A DNA stretch of 64,000 nt from Sphingomonas sp. GC_Shp_5 (GTDB lineage: Bacteria; Pseudomonadota; Alphaproteobacteria; Sphingomonadales; Sphingomonadaceae): positions 96,973 to 160,972 of the forward strand of contig NZ_JALNUP010000008.1 in assembly GCF_026540855.1 (NCBI RefSeq), written 5' to 3'. The translations under genes were made by a program, and so were the position numbers. The stretch's first letter is position 1. Each line of letters opens with the position of its first letter. The notes below the pieces were generated by a model, which saw only the letters and a program-made list of their open reading frames with translations, ran no database searches and was not told the DNA's origin. Positions 46,567 through 53,916 of the stretch are shown piece by piece.

Positions 46567-47259
46567 TTAGGCGACCGAGCGGATCGCGGAGGGATCGACC
46601 GAGCCGAGGCCGGTGACGTTGAGGGTCGGGGTACCGTTGGCAGGCAACGAGGCGGATTCGACCGGCGCCCAGACCAGGTTGGTCGCGGTGACGGTCTTGG
46701 AGCCGTTGGCGGCATCGGCGGTGACGGTGTAGGGACCGCCATCCACGGTGTTGCCGGCGTCATCCTTGCCATCCCAGTCATAGGTGGCGGTCCCGGCATC
46801 CTGCTTGCCGAGCTGGATGGTCTTGACGACGTTGCCGGTGCTGTCCGCGATCGTCACCTGGACGTCGGTGGCGGCGGCGCCGAGCTCGACCGCGCCGGCA
46901 ATGCCGCCGCTGGTGCGCTCATAAGCGGTCTTGCCTGCGGTAAGCACGGTCTTGCCGACATAGTTCATCGCGTCCGATGCGCTGGTGGTGCCGAGCTTGG
47001 TGGCGATGCCGGTGAGCGTCGCGTTCATCGCGCTGATGCCGGCGGTGCTCGACATCTGCGCCATCTGCGCGACCATCTGGGTGTTATCGACCGGCGCGAA
47101 CGGATCCTGGTTCTTGAGCTGCGCGGTCATCAGCTGCAGGAAGTCGCTCTGGTCGAGCGTGGTCTTGGTGCCGGTGGTCGAGACGTTGGCGGCGGCGGCC
47201 GACGCGGTGGTCTTGATGCCCAGTGCGGCATAATCGGTGGTGCTTGTGATATCGGTCAT
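46567..47259 (-). CDS. flgD: Hook cap protein FlgD
   Basis: 230 residues. The N-terminal export/assembly region has KTTLDQSDFLQLMTAQLKNQDPFAPVDNTQMVAQMAQMSSTAGI, the standard FlgD hallmark. The rest is a FlgD Ig/tudor-like part: VQVTIADSTGNVVKTIQLGKQDAGTATYDWDGKDDAGN. It serves as scaffold for hook polymerisation and is later discarded. The gene starts 2 bp after flgC. Confidence 0.96.
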   Translation of the reverse strand: MTDITSTTDYAALGIKTTASAAAANVSTTGTKTTLDQSDFLQLMTAQLKNQDPFAPVDNTQMVAQMAQMSSTAGISAMNATLTGIATKLGTTSASDAMNYVGKTVLTAGKTAYERTSGGIAGAVELGAAATDVQVTIADSTGNVVKTIQLGKQDAGTATYDWDGKDDAGNTVDGGPYTVTADAANGSKTVTATNLVWAPVESASLPANGTPTLNVTGLGSVDPSAIRSVA

Positions 47260-47261
47260 GA

Positions 47262-47669
47262 TCAGCGGCCCAGCTTGAGGGTATCGATGGTGAGCTGCTT
47301 GGCAGTGTTCATCACCTCGACGTTGTTCTGGTAGGAGCGGGCCGTCTCCATCATGTCGACGAGCTCACGGCTCTCGTCGACGGCGGCCTCGTAGATATTG
47401 CCGTCTTTGTCCGCCATCGGATTGGACGGGTCGTAGCGCTTGGTGGGCGCCTCGCCGGCGGTGACGATCTTCTCGACATCGACGGTGGAGAGCCCGCTGG
47501 CGGCATCGAAGCTGGTGCGGAACACCGGCTTCATCGTCTTGTAGGCGGCATCCGCCGAGCCGGCGGTGCCGCCGACATTGGCGAGGTTGGACGCGGTGGT
47601 GTTCATCCGCAGCAGCTGCGCGCTCATCGCGCGGCCGGCGACCTGGAAGATGTTCATCGGATCGGCCAT
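47262..47669 (-). CDS. flgC: Flagellar proximal rod protein FlgC
   Basis: 135 residues. Features are MNIFQVAGRAMSAQLLRMNTTASNLANVGGT near the start, YDPSNPMADKDGNIYEAAVDESRELVDMMETARSYQNNVEVMNTAKQLTIDTL at the end. This is the usual FlgC size and pattern. It follows flgB by 3 bp. Confidence 0.96.
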   Translation of the reverse strand: MADPMNIFQVAGRAMSAQLLRMNTTASNLANVGGTAGSADAAYKTMKPVFRTSFDAASGLSTVDVEKIVTAGEAPTKRYDPSNPMADKDGNIYEAAVDESRELVDMMETARSYQNNVEVMNTAKQLTIDTLKLGR

Positions 47670-47672
47670 GAC

Positions 47673-48020
47673 TTATTCGCCCTTCAGCGCGCGGCTGATC
47701 TGGCCGATGCGCCCGTTCAGGAACGACAGCGTCGTCTGATACTGGACGGCGTTCTCGGCGAAGGCGGTCTGCTCCTCGTTGAGCTCGACGGTGTTGCCAT
47801 CCATCGAGGTCTGCAGCGGCACGCGATATTTGGTCGCAGCGCTGATCCCCTGATCGCCGCCATCGTTTTCGGCCGACGCGAGCGCCTGCTTGAAATCGAT
47901 GTCGCGGGCCTTGAACCCGGGGGTGGAAGCGTTGGCGATGTTCGACGCGAGCACACCCATACGCTGCGAGCGTACTTCCAGTGCGGCCCCGTGAACCCCG
48001 AACAAGCTATCTGCGGCCAT
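47673..48020 (-). CDS. flgB: Flagellar proximal rod protein FlgB
   Basis: 115 residues from ATG 48020, preceded by GGAG at about 10 nt. The protein begins MAADSLFGVHGAALEVRSQRMGVLASNIANASTPGFKARDIDFKQAL, the FlgB signature, and ends AVQYQTTLSFLNGRIGQISRALKGE. A longer in-frame reading goes upstream into the promoter and is rejected. It is the first gene of the eleven-gene unit flgB to flgL; a sigma-54 promoter stands 41 bp upstream. Confidence 0.95.
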   Translation of the reverse strand: MAADSLFGVHGAALEVRSQRMGVLASNIANASTPGFKARDIDFKQALASAENDGGDQGISAATKYRVPLQTSMDGNTVELNEEQTAFAENAVQYQTTLSFLNGRIGQISRALKGE

Positions 48021-48060
48021 CGGCCCCAATCTCCAGCGCACCATTGCGCAACCGAGACTA

Positions 48061-48077
48061 AGCAACCGCCGTGCCAG
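48061..48077 (-). promoter_or_regulatory. Sigma-54 promoter of the flgB-flgL operon
   Basis: On the minus strand the sequence is CTGGCACGGCGGTTGCT, a full match to TGGCAC-N5-TTGC with exactly 10 nt between GG and GC. The predicted transcript starts near 48050, giving a leader of about 30 nt before flgB. Confidence 0.88.
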
Positions 48078-48136
48078 TTTTCGATTCCTGAGGCAGAGAA
48101 CTTCGATTTTTGTGGATTCCGGCGCGGCGGCAGGTC

Positions 48137-48219
48137 GCCGGCAGCGAAAGCGGCAAGCCGTTGCCGGTCGGCGGCAAGCGCTGCCGGAGAGCGGCAAGAT
48201 GGCTGCCGGTGGGCGGCAA
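48137..48219. promoter_or_regulatory. Array of CGGCAAG/CTGCCGG half-sites, probable activator enhancer shared by two operons
   Basis: CGGCAAG appears at 48151, 48172, 48192 and 48214; the opposite-strand versions TTGCCGG and CTGCCGG appear at 48161, 48181 and 48203; CCGGCAG is at about 48138. Neighbouring elements form imperfect palindromes such as CGGCAAGCCGTTGCCGG. The array lies between two divergent sigma-54 promoters, as expected of enhancer sites for the FlbD-like activator encoded in this window. That link is inference. Confidence 0.65.
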
Positions 48220-48262
48220 GTTATGGGTGCAGGCCCGCTATATATGCCTCGTGCGCCTCCAT

Positions 48263-48287
48263 GAGATCCCAGCTTTCGCTGGATGAC
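48263..48287. repeat. Half copy of the REP-like palindrome
   Basis: Matches one arm of the 33029-33108 repeat apart from one missing G and one substitution. It lies between the enhancer array and the plus-strand sigma-54 promoter. Confidence 0.75.
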
Positions 48288-48372
48288 GGTTGTGGGGATG
48301 CGCCCATTGGGAAGGCCTTTCTGCACAGCTACCCGGAACCTCCTCGCCACCTCTCACCTCCCGGTTGGTAAA

Positions 48373-48389
48373 CTGGCCCGTTACTTGCT
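48373..48389 (+). promoter_or_regulatory. Sigma-54-type promoter of the motA2-motB2-flgA unit
   Basis: CTGGCCCGTTACTTGCT fits TGGCAC-N5-TTGC with one change (C for A) and correct 10-nt GG/GC spacing. The predicted start of transcription is near 48400, only about 2 nt before the ATG at 48402. Confidence 0.7.
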
Positions 48390-48401
48390 GTGTACCCGCG
48401 C

Positions 48402-49061
48402 ATGATGATCGCTCAGCTCTTCGACCCGCTTGCGCTCGCCATCGTCGGTGGCGGCACGGCCGTTGCCACCATGCTGCGGACGCCCTCGCGTGATCTCGGT
48501 CGCGCGCTGCGCGCGCTGCGCACGCTCGGCCGTAAGCCGTTCAGTGCCGAGCCGCTGCTCGACCAGATCACCGCGCAGGCGCGGATCGCCAAGCGCCATG
48601 GCGTGGTCGCGCTTGACCGCGTGGTGAATGCCGATCCCGACATTGCCGCCGCGGTCGCGCTGATCGTCGATGGCGCCAGCGCCAGTGACGTCGAGGCGCT
48701 GCTCCAGCATCGCCGCCGCGCCCGCATCGAGCGCCATGTCGCCGCCGCCGATGTATGGTCCGGCGCCGCCGAGGCCGCGCCGGCGATGGGCATGGTCGGC
48801 ACGCTGGTGGGCCTTGCCACGATGTTCGCGACGATGAACGATCCGCGCGCGATCGGTGCGGCGATGGCGATCGCGCTGCTCGCAACTCTATATGGTGCGC
48901 TGTTTGCCAACCTGCTGCTGATGCCGGTGTGCAACCGCCTGCGCGCGGCCGGCCGCGTCGAGGCGTTCGAGCGCACCCGGATCGAGGCGCCACTCGTCGC
49001 CCTCGCGCTGCGCGAAACCCCGCGTGAGGCGATCCGCCGCCCGTGGCAGAGCGTCGCATGA
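48402..49061 (+). CDS. Second MotA-type stator subunit, lacking the first membrane segment
   Basis: 219 residues. It begins directly with the helix that corresponds to MotA segment 2 (FDPLALAIVGGGTAVATML). A cytoplasmic loop follows (QARIAKRHGVVALDRVV), then segments 3 and 4: AAPAMGMVGTLVGLATMFATM and AMAIALLATLYGALFANLLLMPVCNRL, with the conserved prolines of MotA/PomA. An in-frame stop at 48369 rules out a longer start, so the usual segment 1 is absent. ATG 48402 or 48405 or GTG 48390 may start it; no ribosome-binding site is visible. It overlaps the next gene as ATGA. Confidence 0.82.
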   Translation: MMIAQLFDPLALAIVGGGTAVATMLRTPSRDLGRALRALRTLGRKPFSAEPLLDQITAQARIAKRHGVVALDRVVNADPDIAAAVALIVDGASASDVEALLQHRRRARIERHVAAADVWSGAAEAAPAMGMVGTLVGLATMFATMNDPRAIGAAMAIALLATLYGALFANLLLMPVCNRLRAAGRVEAFERTRIEAPLVALALRETPREAIRRPWQSVA

Positions 49062-49576
49062 ACGAGAGCGGCTATCCCTCGCCCGCCCCGGGCAAGCCCT
49101 TGTGGCTGATCACGCTCGCCGATCTGGCGCTGCTGCTGGTCGGCTTCTTCGTCCTGCTCCAGGCCGGCCAGCACAGCGACCCGCGCGCGCTCGCCGCTAG
49201 CCTGCGCCAGCGCTTCGCAACCGCCGCCGAAGCGGCGGCACCGATCCCGGTGATGGCGGCGGGCATGCTCGATTTCGCGCCCGGCTCGGCCGCGCTGCCG
49301 GAGGATCCGGCGGCCCTGATCGCCTGGGCGCGCGAGGCCGTCCGTGATCCTCGGGTCAGCCTTACCATCACTGGCTCGGTCGACGGCTCGGCCGCCGATG
49401 TCGATCGCGCCACCGCCAGCGCCGCCATCCTCGCCGCCGACCGCGCGCGTGCGGTAGCCGCCGTGCTCGTTGCCGTGGCCCCGCGCCGCATCGTCATCAC
49501 CACCGCCACCCGTCCCGGCCGCCGCGCCGCGATGGTCACCCTCGCCTTCGCCGGCGAGACCAAGGAAGCGCCATGA
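49058..49576 (+). CDS. Second MotB-type stator subunit with short periplasmic part
   Basis: 172 residues. The membrane helix LWLITLADLALLLVGFFVLLQA carries an Asp in the place of the MotB proton-binding residue (cf. ADF/ADL of MotB). Then follow only about 40 residues of linker and a compact OmpA-like domain: GMLDFAPGSAALPEDPAALIAWAREA, TITGSVDGS, ADRARAVAAVLV and RAAMVTLAF. It is about 130 residues shorter than the motB product in this window. It starts in an ATGA overlap with the MotA-like gene and ends in an ATGA overlap with flgA. Confidence 0.82.
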   Translation: MNESGYPSPAPGKPLWLITLADLALLLVGFFVLLQAGQHSDPRALAASLRQRFATAAEAAAPIPVMAAGMLDFAPGSAALPEDPAALIAWAREAVRDPRVSLTITGSVDGSAADVDRATASAAILAADRARAVAAVLVAVAPRRIVITTATRPGRRAAMVTLAFAGETKEAP

Positions 49577-50088
49577 TCTTCGCCCTCACTCTCCTGCTCG
49601 CCGGTGCGGGCACCGTGAACAGCTTTCAGGACACCGCCGGGCTCGACCGCGCGGTGACCGCCTTCACCAGCAAGCCGGTCGGCGCCGAAGGCGGGGCTCG
49701 TACCCCGATCGATCCGCGGCTGCGGCTCGCCACCTGTCCGACGATATCACTGTCGTGGCGCACCGAGGCGCATGACGCGGTGGTGGTGTCGTGCGCGGGG
49801 CCAAGCTGGCGCATCTTCGTGCCGGTGATGCGCCCGGCCACCCCGCCGACGGCCGCCGCGCCGCTGGCGGTGATCGCCCAGCCCAAGGCGCTGCCGGTGA
49901 TCCGCCGCGGCGATCCGGTGGTGATCGAGGCGGGATCCGAAGGTTTCTCGATCAGCCGCGAAGGCGTGGCGATGGGCGATGCACCGCCCGGCGGCCGCTT
50001 CATGGTCAAGGTGGATGACGCCAAGAATCCCGTGCAAGCAATCGCCGTCGAGACCGGCCACGCGACCTTGCCGGGCTGGGCCGACTGA
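49573..50088 (+). CDS. flgA: Flagellar P-ring assembly chaperone FlgA
   Basis: 171 residues with an N-terminal export signal (MIFALTLLLAGAGTVNS). The C-terminal SAF-like domain has KALPVIRRGDPVVIEAGSEGFSISREGVAMGDAPPGGRFMVKV and VQAIAVETGHATLPGW, typical of FlgA. It assists FlgI assembly in the periplasm. Translationally coupled to the upstream stator gene, an unusual neighbour since flgA is commonly beside flgM/N or flgB. Confidence 0.92.
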   Translation: MIFALTLLLAGAGTVNSFQDTAGLDRAVTAFTSKPVGAEGGARTPIDPRLRLATCPTISLSWRTEAHDAVVVSCAGPSWRIFVPVMRPATPPTAAAPLAVIAQPKALPVIRRGDPVVIEAGSEGFSISREGVAMGDAPPGGRFMVKVDDAKNPVQAIAVETGHATLPGWAD

Positions 50089-50141
50089 TTTCCCGCCGCC
50101 TTGCGGGCATTACGGCCTGCACCGTGCGGAATCTTTTTTTC

Positions 50142-50168
50142 TAAACTTGCCCAGAAGGCGACCGTTTA
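50142..50168 (+). promoter_or_regulatory. Sigma-28 promoter of flgM-flgN
   Basis: TAAA, 15 nt, ACCGTTTA, compared with the flagellar sigma-28 pattern TAAA-N15-GCCGATAA. The spacing is exact. The flgM ATG is about 33 nt after the -10 element. Confidence 0.72.
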
Positions 50169-50201
50169 TGCTCATGTCAGCCAGAACAAAAAGGTGCGGA
50201 C

Positions 50202-50507
50202 ATGGTGGAATCGATCGGCTCATTGCTCAGTGGAAGTGGAAGCGTCACGCGCGTCGCCGCGCCTGCGGCCACGCCGGTCGTGGAGACCGTGGTCCAGCAG
50301 GGCGAGCAGGGTTCGACGCCGACCAGCGTCGCGGCGGATATCCAGCTGAGCGGGATCGCCAAGGCGCTGGCCGCCGAGCCGCCAGTCAATTCGGATCGAG
50401 TCGCCGAGATCAAAAAGGCGATCGCCAACGGCTCTTTTCCGATCCTGCCGGCAACCATCGCCGACCGGCTGATCGCGCTCAGCATGAACTGGGACGGCCA
50501 TGAATAG
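50202..50507 (+). CDS. flgM: Anti-sigma-28 factor FlgM
   Basis: 101 residues. The C-terminal sigma-28-binding region is conserved: ADIQLSGIAKALAAEPPVNSDRVAEIKKAIANGSFPILPATIADRLIAL. The N-terminal half is Val/Ala/Thr-rich and probably disordered, as usual. It binds FliA until the hook is finished, then is exported. Preceded by a sigma-28-like promoter, as in the classical feedback loop. Confidence 0.93.
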   Translation: MVESIGSLLSGSGSVTRVAAPAATPVVETVVQQGEQGSTPTSVAADIQLSGIAKALAAEPPVNSDRVAEIKKAIANGSFPILPATIADRLIALSMNWDGHE

Positions 50508-50814
50508 ACGCGACGCGCTGATCCGGGTGATCGACGCCCTCCACGCGGAAATCGACGCGCTCAAGGCCAATGACGTCAACGGCCTCGAGCGCGCGACGCG
50601 TGACAAGCTGAGCGGCATAGAGGCGATCGCCTCGCTCGGCACCGGCCCCGCCGGCCCCGAGATCCGCGAATTGGCCGAAGAGGCCAACCGCCTCAACGAG
50701 ACCTGCCGGATCTACGTCAATCTGATGGCGGCAAATGTTCGCCGCCGCCTGCAAACCTTGACCGGCGATGCCGCTGCCGGCTTCCGCCCGATGCTGGTGA
50801 AGGCCTACGCCTGA
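50500..50814 (+). CDS. flgN: FlgN-like flagellar export chaperone
   Basis: 104 residues, almost entirely helical: MNRRDALIRVIDALHAEIDALKANDVNGLERATRDKLSGIEAI and GPEIRELAEEANRLNETCRIYVNLMAANVRRRLQTL. Size, helical hairpin pattern and position right after flgM (8-bp overlap) identify a FlgN-type chaperone for FlgK and FlgL. Sequence conservation in this family is low, so position is the main evidence. Confidence 0.8.
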   Translation: MNRRDALIRVIDALHAEIDALKANDVNGLERATRDKLSGIEAIASLGTGPAGPEIRELAEEANRLNETCRIYVNLMAANVRRRLQTLTGDAAAGFRPMLVKAYA

Positions 50815-50847
50815 CCGCGATTGTGACGGCCGCGACTGCCGGGATCG

Positions 50848-50954
50848 TTGCCGGCTAGGATTGCCGGCTCGCTGAGGGCCTGGCCGTCCGGGCGTTGCCG
50901 GCAAACCGGCAATGGCCCGGCAACTTGCCGGCAACCACCGGCAAACCCCGGCAA
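50848..50954 (+). promoter_or_regulatory. Array of ten TTGCCGG/CCGGCAA half-sites, probable activator enhancer
   Basis: Half-sites at 50848, 50861, 50906, 50917, 50938 and 50948, plus two full palindromes TTGCCGGCAA at 50895 and 50925. The array ends 9 bp before a sigma-54 promoter. Related CGGCAAG sites lie beside the other two sigma-54 promoters. Binding by the FlbD-like protein is inferred. Confidence 0.7.
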
Positions 50955-50963
50955 TTCCACGAC

Positions 50964-50980
50964 TTGGCACGGCTCTTGCT
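50964..50980 (+). promoter_or_regulatory. Sigma-54 promoter of the transglycosylase-flhA-fliA unit
   Basis: TTGGCACGGCTCTTGCT matches the consensus perfectly (TGGCAC-N5-TTGC, 10 nt between GG and GC). The expected transcript start is near 50991, practically at the ATG of the first gene (50993). Confidence 0.9.
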
Positions 50981-50992
50981 GATATAGCCGGC

Positions 50993-51850
50993 ATGACCGT
51001 CAACGCCATTTCTGCCAGCCGGGTCCAGTCCGCGATTGCTCTTGCCAGCAGCAAGACCGGCGTCGACTTCGACTATCTGCTCGGCCAGGCCAAGGTGGAG
51101 AGTGGGCTTAACGCCAATGCCAAGGCCGGCACCTCCTCGGCCTCGGGCCTGTACCAGTTCGTCGAGCAGAGCTGGCTGGCGGTAGTCAAGAAGCATGGCG
51201 CCGAGCATGGCCTCGGCTGGGCTGCCGACAGCATCGGCCAGACCTCGGGCGGCCGCTACACCGTCGGCGACAGCGGCACCCGCAGCGCCATCCTCGCGCT
51301 GCGCAACGATCCCGGCGCCGCCTCGATGATGGCCGCCGAGCACGCCTCGGACAATAAGGACGCGCTCGAGGGCACGCTTGGTCGCGCCGCGACCGGCACC
51401 GACCTCTACATGGCGCACTTCCTCGGCCTCGGCGGCGCCAAGAAGTTCCTGTCGGCGATGCAGAGCAATCCGCAGGCCGGCGCCGCCTCGCTGTTCCCCG
51501 GCGCGGCGAACGCCAACCGCGGTATCTTCTACACCGCGGGTGGCCAGCAGCGCTCGCTTGCCGACATCTACGACAAGTTCAGCGACAAGCTCGGCGCGGC
51601 GGCCAGCAGCGTCTCCGAAACGCGCGCCGCCAACCTGTCCTTCGCCGCCCAATCGCTCAACATGGACGGCTCCACCGTCGTCACCGGCGGCAACGAGAGC
51701 GCCGCCGATGCCCTCGCCTGGGCGACGACGGCGATGAGCCGCTTCGGGGCCAAGGGCAATCAGGCCGCAACCAACCTTCTTCGTCCGACGCCGAACAACG
51801 CCCGGCTCGCCTACATGATGCTCGCGAGCATGGGAGCCAACATCAAGTGA
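50993..51850 (+). CDS. Flagellum-associated lytic transglycosylase (SltF-like)
   Basis: 285 residues with no signal peptide. An SLT domain occupies the first roughly 170: RVQSAIALASSKTGVDFDYLLGQAKVESGLN contains the catalytic Glu36, followed by SASGLYQFVEQSWLAVVKKHG and ATGTDLYMAHFLGLGGAKKFL. It should cut peptidoglycan so the rod can pass. Lack of a Sec signal suggests export by the flagellar system itself. It complements the short FlgJ, which has no muramidase domain; separate SltF enzymes are known in Rhodobacter. The stop overlaps the flhA GTG start as GTGA. Confidence 0.88.
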   Translation: MTVNAISASRVQSAIALASSKTGVDFDYLLGQAKVESGLNANAKAGTSSASGLYQFVEQSWLAVVKKHGAEHGLGWAADSIGQTSGGRYTVGDSGTRSAILALRNDPGAASMMAAEHASDNKDALEGTLGRAATGTDLYMAHFLGLGGAKKFLSAMQSNPQAGAASLFPGAANANRGIFYTAGGQQRSLADIYDKFSDKLGAAASSVSETRAANLSFAAQSLNMDGSTVVTGGNESAADALAWATTAMSRFGAKGNQAATNLLRPTPNNARLAYMMLASMGANIK

Positions 51851-53916
51851 ACAAGCTCTTCGCCAGCGGCCGCCAGGCCGCGCTGCCGCTTGCCATCCTG
51901 CTGCTCGTCGTCGTCATGGTCGTGCCGATCCCCAAGATGCTGCTCGACGTGTTCTTCGTCGCCAACATTGCGATCAGCCTTGCCGTGCTCATGGTCGCGC
52001 TCAATGCGCAGAAGCCGCTCGATTTCTCGGCCTTCCCGACGGTGCTGCTGTTCGCGACCCTGTTCCGCCTCGGCCTCAACGTGGCGTCGACCCGCATTGT
52101 GCTGGTCCATGGCCATGAAGGCGAGAGCGCCGCCGGCCATGTCATCGAGGCGTTCGGCACCTTCCTGATCGGCGGCGATTATGTCGTCGGCATCTTCGTG
52201 TTCGCGATCCTGATGATCATCAACCTGATCGTCGTCACCAAGGGCGCCGGGCGCGTCTCCGAAGTCTCGGCGCGCTTCACCCTCGATGCGCTGCCCGGCA
52301 AGCAGATGGCGATCGACGCCGATCTCAACGCCGGCCTGATCACCCCCGACGACGCCAAGAAGCGCCGCGTCGAGGTCTCCACCGAGGCCGATTTCTACGG
52401 CTCGATGGATGGTTCGTCGAAGTTCGTGAAGGGCGACGCGGTCGCCGCGATGCTGATCCTCGCCGCCAACGTCGTCGGCGGGCTGATCCTCGGCCCGGTC
52501 AGCCATGGCATGACCATCGCCGCCGCCGCCAAGAGCTACATCCTGCTCGCGATCGGCGACGCGCTGGTCGCGCAGCTGCCCTCGCTGATGCTGTCGATCG
52601 CCGCCGCCGCGATCGTCACCCGGGTGAGTTCCGACAAGGATCTCGCCGGCCAGATCGGCGGCCAGTTCGGATCTCCGCGCACCTGGACCCCGGTGGCGGT
52701 GATCCTCGGGCTGCTCGGCATCCTGCCCGGCATGCCGCATTTCATCATCCTGCCCGCCGCCGCCATCGCCGGTTTTGCCGCCTGGAAGCTGCGCCAGATC
52801 GAGCGCCGCCCGGTCATCGCCACCGTCGAGGCGGTCGCCGCCGAGCCGGTCGATCCGTCGCGGATCGGCTGGGAAGAGGTCAACGACGGCATGCAGGTCA
52901 ACCTCGACATCGGCTATGGCCTGGTGCCGCTGGTCGACGAGCGCCGCGGCGCGCCGCTGATGGGCCGGATCACCGGCGTGCGTCGCCAGCTCTCCAAAGA
53001 ATTGGGCTTCGTTGTGCCGCAGTGCCGGGTGCGCGACGACATCAACCTTGCCCCCTTCACCTATCGGATCATGGTCAACGGCGTCTGCGTCGGCGAGGAC
53101 CAGGTATCGCCCGACGAGATGCTCGCGCTCGATACCGGCCAGGCCTACGGTGCGCTCCACGGCAAGAAGGCCAAGGACCCGACCTTCGGGCTCGACGCCA
53201 CCTGGATCCCGTCGGGCGATGCCGACGCCGCGACCGGCGCGGGCTTCCTCGTCGTCGACGCCGGCACGGTGATGGCGACCCACCTCAACCACCTGCTCGG
53301 CCAGAGCGCGAGCGAGCTGCTCGGCCCCGATGAGGTCCAGGCGCTGCTCGACGGCCTCAAGGAACGCGCCGGCCAGCTGGTCGCCTCGCTGACCCCGCAG
53401 CCGCTGTCGCTCACCACCCTCACCCAGGTCCTCAAAGGCCTGCTCGCGGAGAACATCCCGTTGAAGGAGTTCCGTCGTATCGCCGGCGCCATCTCGGTCG
53501 CCGCCTATCGCACCCAGGATGCCGAGGAGATCATCGAGCTGATCCGTCCCGAGCTCGGCCCGCTGATCATCCAGAAGCTGTGCGGCGTGCGCGAGCCGCT
53601 GCGGGTGATGACTCTGGAAGGCCAGCTCGAGGGGCTGCTCGGCCAGGCCGCGCGCGCCGACAGCTCGCGCCGCCACGTGATCGAGCCCGATCTCGGACGC
53701 CGCATCGTCGATGCCCTGCAGCAGGCGGCTCAGCCGCTGATCGCCGAGGCCAAGCCGTTCGCGTTGGTCGTCCAGCCCGCGATCCGCCTCGCCATCCGCA
53801 AGCTGGTCAAGACCTGCCTGCCCGATACGCCGGTGCTGTCCTTCTTCGAGGTGCCTGAAGAGAAGGCCGTCGAGGTGGTCGCCGTGATCGGCGCGCCGCA
53901 GGCGCTCGCCGCATGA
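51847..53916 (+). CDS. flhA: Flagellar type III export gate protein FlhA
   Basis: 689 residues. About eight membrane segments fill the first 310 residues, beginning ALPLAILLLVVVMVVPIPKMLLDVFFVANIAISLAVL. The FHIPEP-family signature is in LLFATLFRLGLNVASTRIVL, followed by KGAGRVSEVSARFTLDALPGKQMAIDADLNAG. The cytoplasmic C-terminal part binds chaperone-substrate complexes and ends APQALAA. The start is GTG. It overlaps fliA by 4 bp. Confidence 0.96.
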   Translation: MNKLFASGRQAALPLAILLLVVVMVVPIPKMLLDVFFVANIAISLAVLMVALNAQKPLDFSAFPTVLLFATLFRLGLNVASTRIVLVHGHEGESAAGHVIEAFGTFLIGGDYVVGIFVFAILMIINLIVVTKGAGRVSEVSARFTLDALPGKQMAIDADLNAGLITPDDAKKRRVEVSTEADFYGSMDGSSKFVKGDAVAAMLILAANVVGGLILGPVSHGMTIAAAAKSYILLAIGDALVAQLPSLMLSIAAAAIVTRVSSDKDLAGQIGGQFGSPRTWTPVAVILGLLGILPGMPHFIILPAAAIAGFAAWKLRQIERRPVIATVEAVAAEPVDPSRIGWEEVNDGMQVNLDIGYGLVPLVDERRGAPLMGRITGVRRQLSKELGFVVPQCRVRDDINLAPFTYRIMVNGVCVGEDQVSPDEMLALDTGQAYGALHGKKAKDPTFGLDATWIPSGDADAATGAGFLVVDAGTVMATHLNHLLGQSASELLGPDEVQALLDGLKERAGQLVASLTPQPLSLTTLTQVLKGLLAENIPLKEFRRIAGAISVAAYRTQDAEEIIELIRPELGPLIIQKLCGVREPLRVMTLEGQLEGLLGQAARADSSRRHVIEPDLGRRIVDALQQAAQPLIAEAKPFALVVQPAIRLAIRKLVKTCLPDTPVLSFFEVPEEKAVEVVAVIGAPQALAA

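Noticed and set aside
48021..48350. Upstream extension of flgB
   Set aside because: It would run through the sigma-54 promoter and the enhancer array; ATG 48020 gives the standard FlgB N-terminus.
50848..50954. Repeated CCGGCAA units considered as a CRISPR or origin iteron array
   Set aside because: Units are 7-10 bp with irregular spacing in both orientations and abut a sigma-54 promoter, which fits activator sites instead.
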